From NCBI GenBank assembly GCA_030151745.1, contig JASLDA010000005.1, positions 1 through 6,631 on the forward strand: a stretch of DNA of 6,631 bases, in the 5' to 3' direction. A model generated the notes under the pieces. That model did not search any database. It saw nothing but the letters and a program-made list of their open reading frames with translations, and had not been told where the DNA came from. This stretch comes from Chitinophagaceae bacterium. GTDB lineage: Bacteria; Bacteroidota; Bacteroidia; Chitinophagales; Chitinophagaceae. A program made the position numbers and the translations under genes. Within the stretch, counting starts at the first letter, position 1. Every line of letters starts with the position of its first letter. Below, piece by piece: positions 1 to 5,594 of this stretch.

Positions 1-70
1 GGCGGAGACCGGGTATCGATGGGCAAAGGCAGGATTCATGGAAGGCCCGTCGGGCACTGGGCCTCCGATA

Positions 71-180
71 AGAGCCTATCCTAAATCGATCGATGTCATC
101 CAGAGCTTGTCGAAGGATAGCCCTCAGGTGTGGTTCGACGGAGCTCACCATGGCATGCCTCTAGTTTTGGGATAGGCGCT
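71..180. repeat. Nested imperfect palindrome, likely a dispersed intergenic repeat (REP/MITE-like)
   Basis: The outer arms are GCCTATCC at 74-81 and GGATAGGC at 170-177. After one mismatch, AAA at 83-85 pairs with TTT at 166-168. The inner arms are about 93-114 and 134-156; they pair in blocks of 7, 5 and 6 bp (cores GAGCT and GTCGAA) around a short mismatch and a one-base bulge, leaving a loop of roughly 19 bases. The arm text (CATCCAGAGCTTGTCGAAGG, and TGGTTCGACGGAGCTCACCA on the other side) closely resembles a 'GAGCTTGTCGAA' palindromic repeat that I recall as common between genes in Bacteroidota and other bacteria; that resemblance is from memory. I see no target-site duplication and no coding capacity. 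It sits just past the terminator of the protease gene, a usual place for such elements. The pairing is seen directly; membership of a genome-wide family is inference. Confidence 0.6.
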
Positions 181-193
181 AAGTACAAATGAC

Positions 194-226
194 AAAGCCG
201 CCGACCCGGTATGGGTCGGCGGCTTT
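194..226 (-). terminator. Rho-independent terminator of the metalloprotease gene
   Basis: A perfect 14-bp inverted repeat (194-207 pairing with 213-226) encloses a 5-base loop. Read on the minus strand, the stem ends in GGCTTT and continues into a T-rich tail (GTCATTTGTACTT, about 193-181). It lies 23 bp past the TAA stop of the protease gene at 249-251. The stem is long, GC-rich and without mismatch. The flank on the plus-strand side (AAGCGATG) is not T-rich, so it should act mainly on leftward transcripts. Confidence 0.85.
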
Positions 227-248
227 AAGCGATGTGCGTCTGCAGGTC

Positions 249-3200
249 TTAGTATTTTACCAGCTTCTGCAGATAGCTCTGCCCGTTCAGCTCGGCGCGG
301 AGCAGGTAGATCCCCGCAGGCAGACCGGAGAGCTTCAGGCGCTGCTCCGTCTTCCCCGCGGCCACGGCGAAATTCAGCTCGGTCAGGACCCGGCCGGAAA
401 GATCTGTCAGCGTCGTCCTGCAGTTGCCCGAAGCCGAGGAAACGATGTGCAGGCTGAGCGTCTCGTCCTGCAGCGGGTTCGGGCTTATTGCAACGGCGTC
501 GATCACCTGCTGCTTGCGGAGCTTTTCTATCGGCGAGTATGCAGATTCCGCACCGGGTGCCTGGATCTTCAGCCGGTAGTAGACCGTGCCCGCCGGCAGC
601 GTCGGGAAGCTGATATCCTCGTAGCGGTACGTCTCCTCGCCCCGGCCGTTACCCGAAGCCGGCATGACGGAGGCGATAGCCGAGAATGTCTTCCCGTCCA
701 GGCTGCGTTCCAGGATAAAGGGCAGCAGCGCCTGCTGCCGGGTAAGGCTCCAGCTCAGCGCCGCGGTACCGGTCTGGGTCAGCGAGGCATTGAACTGCAG
801 CAGGCGGAGCTCCAGCGGGTTCCCCGTTACGGTGACCATACGCTCGTTCGCGGACAGCTGTGCGCAAAGGCCCCCGCTCTGGTTCTGAATTGCGGTCCGC
901 AGGGCATCGAAAGACCCGCCGTTATAGGTCGTGGCCAGCGCGGAGCAGCCGCCGGACGAGGACAAGCCGTAGATCTCATAGCTGCCTGCCGGGTACGTGC
1001 TTGCAGAGGACAGGTCCGGGCTGCTCACCACGTCCGCCACGACGCCGGTGGCGCTCCGTACGATCGCATAGCAGTAATTGAACCCGGAGGGGGCCGGTAT
1101 GCCTGTATAGATCGCTCCGCCCGCCGGAGGGGTCATATTCACGGTATAGGAGGACGGCAGGCTCGGCGTGCCGTTCCCGAAGCTGGAGATCAGCAGGATA
1201 TACCGCTTGTTGGCGCAGAGACTTGCTGTTACGGAGCTGTTCAAGGTAACGGCGCCGGCGCCGGTTCCCAGCACGGCGCTCGAGGCGATGAAATTGGTGC
1301 AGGGGCTTTCGGGTGAATAGCTCTGCTCGTATACGCTCATCACCTTGCCCCCGGCGGAAGGGCTGAACGAGAATACGTAGCTGCCTGCGACCGTCGGGTA
1401 TATGACCAGGGTATCGTAGTAGTTCGGGTTGCTCGGGCCGCTGCAGGAGCCTGTGTTCTGGTCGAAAAAGCTCAGGAACCCGCTGGCATCGCTGGTCGAG
1501 ATAGAGCCGGTGATCGGTAGGGTGTAGGCTGTGCCGTAGTTGGGGGATTCGCTCAGGTTAAGCGTTGGCGAGCCTGCTGCCGCCGAGACGGGGGCGTCCG
1601 GCGAGAAGCTGCTGCCCTGGGCGCCGCAGGCGGAGCTGATGCTGATGTCTCCGCCGTTCACGTTGAAATACACATTACCGATCGATTCGATCATGAAGCG
1701 ACCGCTGCAGGTAGGATAGTTCGGGACGGTGAAGGTTTCCGTGCCGTCGTTTGCCGTGCCGGCCAGGATCAGATACGGGAAGCTCAGTCCGCCGTCCGTG
1801 GAGAAGCGGATATTGATGTTCGGCATGGTCACGCAGGATGTGGCCGGGTTCCAGTTCAGGGTGACGGTATTCGTTCCGTTCGCGGTAAAGGAGGTGGCGG
1901 AGCTGAGGTTGGTAATGGAGAAAGGACCGCAGGACTGGGTCACGACGGCGACATCCCCATAGGCGGTCCGTCCTGCGCCGCTGTGGTTGTCACGGGCCGT
2001 GGCGCGGAAGTTCATAGTGCGGGCCACGCTGGGCAGCACCTCGTAAGCGCCGTTTGTCTTCCCCGCGAGCACTTCCAGCCGGGGAAAGTAGTGGCTGGAA
2101 TATACCACCGGCGGGAACGAGCGGAAGTTGGGACCGCTGACGGCCGTGGGCTGGGGCGTCGTAGACGTTCCGGTTCCCCCGATCGGGTCCATCTGTTCCC
2201 AGGTATAGGTCAGCACATCCACGGCATCGGCGTCGCTGGCGGTGGCGTTCAGCCGGAAGGGGGTGCTGTTCGGGATGGAATAACTCGAAGCCGGCACCGA
2301 GATCACCGGGCTTGCATTCCCGGATGCGCTGGTAGCGGCGCAGCTGGCGCCGCCGCCTGTCAGTATGAAGCTCATTACCTGCGCAATGCTGTATGCATGG
2401 AAATAGTGATCGCTGTTGGTCTGGTATGCATTGCCGGTGCAGGTTCCTGCATAGGCCATGATGGTGGAGCCGCCGCCGGGCTCTACGCCCGAGGCCGGCG
2501 TGGTATTGCCCGAGCAGCCGCCGTTGTTGGAAGCCATCGTATGCGTGGCGCTGAACTGGTGGCCTATTTCGTGAGCTACCAGGTCATCCATGATGGGTCC
2601 CGAGGAGCCGGTGCTGAAGCTGCTGCTCAAGCCGCCCGCGGCGCGCCCCTTGTTGCCGCTGCATACGGCGCTCAGCTGGGCGAGACCGCCGCTCCAGCCG
2701 TAGCCGAATACCATACCTACGTCGAAGCCCGAGCTGCCTATATTGGTGGTCAGGGTGGTGTTCGCTTCGTTCAGCGTCGTGGACGAAGGGAAGGAAACTG
2801 TCGTATAAGGATCCGTCGTCGCATTGGTATAGATGACGCTGCTTGGGGCCGTGAGGTTCAGATGCACGTCGAAATCGCGCTCATACCGCAGATTCACGTT
2901 GTTTACGGTGGTCGTGACCAGGGCCTGGGCCGCGCTTACGGAACCGGCCCAGGTTGTGTACTCGCCGGTGGTGGAAACGGCGAAGGTGTAAGTGCGGAGC
3001 AGGTTGTCGCCCCCGGCTGTGGCCGATTTCCCGGCAACATCGGGCAGGCTCCCGGCATCCGGCTCGGCTGCAGTCCCGCATCTGGCTTGCCCCAGCTGCC
3101 GCTGCTCGGCCGCATTGTAGCTCAGGAGCCATTCGGGGCGGCCGGGAATCTCCGGACCGAAGTAGACTTGCTGACCGCCGGGAAGCTCCACCATGCCGGT

Positions 3201-3554
3201 CATTCCCAAAACCGAAAGCGTCAGCCGCATTTCCATATCCCCGAGCTGACCCCTGAAGGTCCGGATCTGAAGCTTAGTATCGGCATCCAGGAGCACGCTG
3301 GTCTCGATCAGCGGAAAAACGAAAGCCTGGCCGCCGGGAAATGGAATCGCGATGCTGTCCTGGCCTGAAACTATGTTGTTGATAGCGCTGCCTACCTGGG
3401 CGATATCCTGGTAATAGAGCGCAGAGTTCCGCAACAGGGGCGAGGCTGCATTCCGGGCCTGGGCCTGCGGCTGGAACAGCGTCAGGGTCCGGGCTGAAGC
3501 AGCCCCGGAACAACAGCAGAAAAATAGAAGAAGGAGGTAAAGGATTTTTCCCAT
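249..3554 (-). CDS. Secreted reprolysin-like zinc metalloprotease with T9SS type A sorting domain
   Basis: This encodes about 1101 aa, probably a secreted or surface-bound endopeptidase of the metzincin (reprolysin-like) type. From ATG at 3554 there is a signal peptide (residues 1-21: short basic start, Leu/Phe core with three adjacent Cys, likely cut after ASA). A propeptide-like region of about 165 residues follows. The catalytic domain (about 187-405) starts near TYTFAVSTTGEYT, has the zinc motif HEIGHQFSATH at 328-338, and a Met-turn (STIMAYAGTC) with Met366. The third-histidine motif normally reads HExxHxxGxxH; here the Gly is Ser335. Beta-sandwich regions follow: an Ig/cadherin-like segment (about 415-540), further segments without firm family assignment (about 545-900), and a fibronectin-like stretch (about 915-1015). 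The tail (about 1017-1101) has SPNP at 1024-1027, LPAGIYLLRAE and terminal KLVKY, typical of T9SS type A cargo. An in-frame TTG at 3563 would add three residues; the ATG gives a better leader. No Shine-Dalgarno is visible. The gene is monocistronic between two terminators. The substrate cannot be deduced. Confidence 0.92.
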   Translation of the reverse strand: MGKILYLLLLFFCCCSGAASARTLTLFQPQAQARNAASPLLRNSALYYQDIAQVGSAINNIVSGQDSIAIPFPGGQAFVFPLIETSVLLDADTKLQIRTFRGQLGDMEMRLTLSVLGMTGMVELPGGQQVYFGPEIPGRPEWLLSYNAAEQRQLGQARCGTAAEPDAGSLPDVAGKSATAGGDNLLRTYTFAVSTTGEYTTWAGSVSAAQALVTTTVNNVNLRYERDFDVHLNLTAPSSVIYTNATTDPYTTVSFPSSTTLNEANTTLTTNIGSSGFDVGMVFGYGWSGGLAQLSAVCSGNKGRAAGGLSSSFSTGSSGPIMDDLVAHEIGHQFSATHTMASNNGGCSGNTTPASGVEPGGGSTIMAYAGTCTGNAYQTNSDHYFHAYSIAQVMSFILTGGGASCAATSASGNASPVISVPASSYSIPNSTPFRLNATASDADAVDVLTYTWEQMDPIGGTGTSTTPQPTAVSGPNFRSFPPVVYSSHYFPRLEVLAGKTNGAYEVLPSVARTMNFRATARDNHSGAGRTAYGDVAVVTQSCGPFSITNLSSATSFTANGTNTVTLNWNPATSCVTMPNINIRFSTDGGLSFPYLILAGTANDGTETFTVPNYPTCSGRFMIESIGNVYFNVNGGDISISSACGAQGSSFSPDAPVSAAAGSPTLNLSESPNYGTAYTLPITGSISTSDASGFLSFFDQNTGSCSGPSNPNYYDTLVIYPTVAGSYVFSFSPSAGGKVMSVYEQSYSPESPCTNFIASSAVLGTGAGAVTLNSSVTASLCANKRYILLISSFGNGTPSLPSSYTVNMTPPAGGAIYTGIPAPSGFNYCYAIVRSATGVVADVVSSPDLSSASTYPAGSYEIYGLSSSGGCSALATTYNGGSFDALRTAIQNQSGGLCAQLSANERMVTVTGNPLELRLLQFNASLTQTGTAALSWSLTRQQALLPFILERSLDGKTFSAIASVMPASGNGRGEETYRYEDISFPTLPAGTVYYRLKIQAPGAESAYSPIEKLRKQQVIDAVAISPNPLQDETLSLHIVSSASGNCRTTLTDLSGRVLTELNFAVAAGKTEQRLKLSGLPAGIYLLRAELNGQSYLQKLVKY

Positions 3555-3590
3555 ATAATTCAAATTGTTTATGGTCGGATTTATTTGAAT

Positions 3591-3662
3591 AAAAAAAACG
3601 AAGTATCCAATACCTTTCTGGATATCCCGGTAAAAGTGCGGGAAACTTGCGCCTTAGGCAAG
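3591..3662 (-). promoter_or_regulatory. Possible structured 5' leader of the protease gene: three small hairpins then a T8 tract
   Basis: On the minus strand, reading toward the protease ATG, three adjacent inverted repeats occur. The first is 3646-3662 (three plus three pairs with a 2-base bulge and TTA loop). The second is 3625-3643 (TCCCG/CGGGA, 9-base loop). The third is 3604-3624 (TATCC/GGATA, 11-base loop). A T8 tract follows at 3598-3591, and the ATG is 36 bases further on. The order hairpin, then T-run, is like a weak intrinsic terminator placed inside a leader. Each stem is only 5-6 bp, so chance is a real alternative, and it is unknown whether transcription starts upstream of it. 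Confidence 0.25.
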
Positions 3663-3702
3663 CTGCAATTGTAAACCTGTTGTTATTGAAAATCGGCCTT
3701 AT

Positions 3703-3744
3703 CCAAAACTTTGATTCTATATAAAATAGCTGCCAAGACTTTGA
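3703..3744. repeat. Pair of direct 12-mers upstream of the protease gene
   Basis: CCAAAACTTTGA at 3703-3714 and CCAAGACTTTGA at 3733-3744 match at 11 of 12 positions and are spaced exactly 30 bp start to start, close to three helical turns. They lie about 150-190 bp upstream of the protease ATG and flank an A/T-rich segment (TATATAAAATAG). This arrangement would suit a pair of binding sites for a regulator, but no regulator is indicated and a match of this size can arise by chance. Confidence 0.3.
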
Positions 3745-3849
3745 CCGAAGGCGCGGCCGCAGCAGTTCACGATCTAAATGCAGGATAAAGCCCTCTCCGG
3801 ACCCGGGGAAGGCCGGCCGGGTAGTGCAATGTTTTGATACTGCGCGATA

Positions 3850-3881
3850 AATAGAAAATCCGCCTCCCGGAGGGGGCGGAT
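3850..3881 (-). terminator. Rho-independent terminator of the dioxygenase gene
   Basis: ATCCGCC at 3858-3864 pairs with GGCGGAT at 3875-3881. After one mismatched position (3865/3874), CC at 3866-3867 pairs with GG at 3872-3873 around a 4-base loop. On the minus strand the stem runs directly into TTTTCTATTTAT, a good T-tract. It lies about 64 bp past the TGA stop of the dioxygenase gene and should end that transcript before the protease gene, making the two separate transcription units. Confidence 0.8.
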
Positions 3882-3944
3882 CTATCAGAGTCGTAAGCGG
3901 TAGAAGGAAAATCCTCTCCGTATGGGCTGCAGCTTTATGCGGTA

Positions 3945-4826
3945 TCAGCCGAACTGCACCGAGGTCATGGTCAGCGATCCCCCGACGGCTTTGTCGTTGA
4001 AGAACTGCACGTCCTCGCCTTTGCCTTTGAGGCCCAGGGTATAAAGCAAGGGCCAGTAGTGATCCGGGGTCGGGATGGCCAGCTGGGCCTCCCGGCCCAG
4101 GCTTTCGTAGCGGATGAGCTTGTCATGGGATCCATTTCCGATCAGCTCCTTGAAGGTGGCGTTCATCTGCAGCGCCCAGTCGTAGCCGTAGGACTCCTCG
4201 TTGAGCTTGTCCCAGGCCACCATGCGCAGGTTATGCACCATATTCCCGCTGCCGATGATCAGCACGCCCTTGCGGCGCAGCTTGCCCAGCTCTTTCGCCA
4301 GGTCGTAGTGATATTGGGCGCCCTTGGTATAGTCGATGCTGAGCTGCAGCACGGGGATGCGGGCTTCAGGGTACATGTGGCGCACGACGGTCCAGGCTCC
4401 GTGATCCAGGCCCCAGTCGTGGTCGAGGGCCACCGGCGTCGATTTGAACAGGGCCGCGGTCTCCGCGGCCAGCGCGGGATCGCCGGGGGCCGGGTATTGC
4501 ACGGCGAAGAGCTCCTTGGGGAAGCCGCCGAAATCGTGGATGGTTCGCGGATGCTCCATGGCCGTGACGCGTGTCCCCTGCGTCAGCCAGTGCGCGGAGA
4601 CCACCAGCACGGCTGCGGGAACGGGGATCTTCTTCCCCAGCTCGGACCACTTGCGGCTGAATTCGTTGTCCTCTATACCGTTCATGGGAGAGCCGTGACC
4701 GATGAACAGGACCGGCATAAGCTCGCCGCGATCGTCCAGCGAGGCCGTGAATGCGTTGAAAGAAGATAGTGTGCTCATACCCAGGGCTCCGAAAAAGGAT
4801 GTCTTTAGAAATGTCCGGCGTTGCAT
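3945..4826 (-). CDS. ygiD: 4,5-DOPA extradiol dioxygenase family protein (LigB-like, YgiD type) with Tat-like leader
   Basis: This encodes 293 aa, from ATG at 4826 to TGA at 3945. It belongs to the LigB/extradiol ring-cleavage superfamily; characterised relatives open catechol rings such as DOPA using a bound divalent metal (zinc in the E. coli YgiD structure). Conserved histidines are visible: HGSP (His44), SAHW (His79), HDFGGFP (His97), GLDHGAW (His142), MVHN (His198) and PDHYWP (His256). By alignment from memory, His44, His79 and His256 match the metal ligands of YgiD and His198 the catalytic histidine. The first ~30 residues are extra relative to YgiD and read RRTFLK followed by a hydrophobic stretch (about 10-27), which looks like a twin-arginine export signal; the enzyme core begins at MPVLFIGHGSP (about residue 37). 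The gene lies 156 bp downstream of the Crp/Fnr gene, same strand, and is followed by its own terminator. No Shine-Dalgarno precedes the ATG. The family assignment is firm; the natural substrate is unknown. Confidence 0.92.
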   Translation of the reverse strand: MQRRTFLKTSFFGALGMSTLSSFNAFTASLDDRGELMPVLFIGHGSPMNGIEDNEFSRKWSELGKKIPVPAAVLVVSAHWLTQGTRVTAMEHPRTIHDFGGFPKELFAVQYPAPGDPALAAETAALFKSTPVALDHDWGLDHGAWTVVRHMYPEARIPVLQLSIDYTKGAQYHYDLAKELGKLRRKGVLIIGSGNMVHNLRMVAWDKLNEESYGYDWALQMNATFKELIGNGSHDKLIRYESLGREAQLAIPTPDHYWPLLYTLGLKGKGEDVQFFNDKAVGGSLTMTSVQFG

Positions 4827-4982
4827 GGAATAGCTGTTTCGTTCGGACCGGTTTCAGATCCGGCCTCGCGGACGAGACCGATCCTGCATGTAAAACTAGC
4901 TCCGGTCCCGCGGCGGCGCATTGACATTTGATAAGAAATTGCCGGACGCTGCCTATACGTGCATTCGCCCCGTCGATACTCC

Positions 4983-5558
4983 TCAGCGGCTCAATTGCCT
5001 GCGGATGCGGCTGAGCGTTTCGGGGGTGACGCCGAGGTATGATGCCACCAGGTTCAGGGGGACCTGCTGCAGCAGGCCCGGGTGTTGCTCCAGCAGTGCC
5101 GTGTACCGTTCTTCGGCATTCAGGCCCAGGGTGCCGCCCAGGCGCCGCTGCAGGGCGACATAGGCATTTTGGTAGAGAATCCGCATGTACCGCTCATAGA
5201 CCGGCAGCGTATCGAGCAGCCTGTTGTGATCCTCGACGCGGATAAGCAGGACCTCGCTGTCGCCGAGCGCCTCCACGTAGAGGGAGCTGGGTTCCCCCGT
5301 AAGCAGGCTGTACAGGTCGCCGATCCACCAGCCGGGAAAGGCGAACTGGATCACATGCTGGGTTCCCTTCGGATCTATGGAATAGGAGAAGAGCGCGCCG
5401 GTTTCGACGAAGGCCAGGCTGGAATTGACCTCGCCCTCGCGCAGAAGCTGTTGCCTGCGGACCAGCAATTTCGGCTGGATGCCTGCCGCGATCTTCGCTT
5501 CATCAAGCGGGCTCAGCCCGACTTTTTCCCGCAGCGATGCGAAAAAGCGCTCGTACAT
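4983..5558 (-). CDS. Crp/Fnr-family transcriptional regulator
   Basis: This encodes 191 aa from ATG at 5558; the reading frame stays open to a TTG at 5585, but MYERFFASLREKV is the usual N-terminus of Bacteroidota members, so the ATG is preferred. Residues about 25-115 form a cyclic-nucleotide-binding-like beta barrel (FVETGALFSYS, FAFPGWWIGDLYSLL). A dimerisation helix follows (about 115-142), and then a C-terminal helix-turn-helix (about 164-188) with the recognition stretch SYLGVTPETLSRIRR. The phosphate-binding segment that reads GE...RS in E. coli CRP here reads GD...SS with no Arg, so cAMP binding is doubtful; there is also no Fnr-type cysteine cluster. The inducing signal is therefore unknown. 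The gene starts 36 bp after the stop of the YCF48-like gene with no clear terminator between them, and precedes the dioxygenase gene, which is a natural candidate target or co-transcribed partner (inference). Confidence 0.9.
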   Translation of the reverse strand: MYERFFASLREKVGLSPLDEAKIAAGIQPKLLVRRQQLLREGEVNSSLAFVETGALFSYSIDPKGTQHVIQFAFPGWWIGDLYSLLTGEPSSLYVEALGDSEVLLIRVEDHNRLLDTLPVYERYMRILYQNAYVALQRRLGGTLGLNAEERYTALLEQHPGLLQQVPLNLVASYLGVTPETLSRIRRQLSR

Positions 5559-5594
5559 GAGCGGAAGATACAGCGCTAAGGGCAAGGGGCCGCG

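Larger units (their letters stand above)
3555..3944. other. Intergenic region carrying the protease upstream region and the dioxygenase terminator
   Basis: This 390-bp stretch has no plausible gene; the only short plus-strand reading frame of note, from ATG at 3778, has 19 codons and no family resemblance. The part nearest the protease (about 3555-3735) is clearly A/T-richer than the surrounding coding DNA, as expected for a promoter and leader. Positions 3741-3822 are GC-rich and contain two 8-bp palindromes, GCGGCCGC (3753-3760) and GGCCGGCC (3811-3818), and ACCCGG/CCGGGT arms at 3801-3806 and 3817-3822. I looked for the Bacteroidota promoter pattern (TTG near -33, TAnnTTTG near -7) on the minus strand and found no convincing match, so the start of transcription is not placed. 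Confidence 0.6.

Noticed and set aside
1..175. Possible 3' end of a plus-strand gene at the left edge (frames open to stops at 71, 84 and 175)
   Set aside because: All three frames are short, one runs through the palindromic repeat, and none gives a recognisable protein end. Positions 1-70 remain unassigned; an AGGCCC/GGGCCT pair (43-48, 59-64) there has no T-tract and is not called a terminator.
189..1316. Plus-strand open frame of 375 codons antisense to the protease gene
   Set aside because: It starts next to the terminator hairpin, its translation is Arg/Gln/Gly-rich with no family resemblance, and the minus strand carries a clear domain protein. It is a by-product of GC-rich codon use.
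1983..3368. Plus-strand open frame of 461 codons antisense to the protease catalytic region
   Set aside because: The translation is Gly/Ala/Arg-rich and low in complexity without motifs; the opposite strand holds the zinc motif and Met-turn in frame.
3753..3818. Two 8-bp palindromes (GCGGCCGC and GGCCGGCC) as paired operator sites or a cloning scar
   Set aside because: They differ in sequence, sit in a GC-rich patch where such palindromes arise readily, and no vector-like sequence surrounds them.
4059..4769. Plus-strand open frame of 236 codons antisense to the dioxygenase
   Set aside because: The minus-strand product is a clear LigB-family enzyme with all expected histidines; the antisense translation has no recognisable features.
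4891..4898. TAGTTTTA on the minus strand as a Bacteroidota -7 promoter element for the dioxygenase
   Set aside because: It matches TAnnTTTG except for the last base and is 65 bp from the ATG, but there is no TTG at the -33 position, so the evidence is too thin.
4921..4959. Plus-strand TTGACA with a downstream TATACG as a sigma70-type promoter
   Set aside because: The spacing is 27 bp, there is no plus-strand gene to serve, and this consensus is not the main one in Bacteroidota.
5559..5594. Terminator between the propeller gene and the Crp/Fnr gene
   Set aside because: Only a 5-bp AGCGC/GCGCT pair with a long loop and no T-tract is present, so readthrough into the regulator gene seems more likely.
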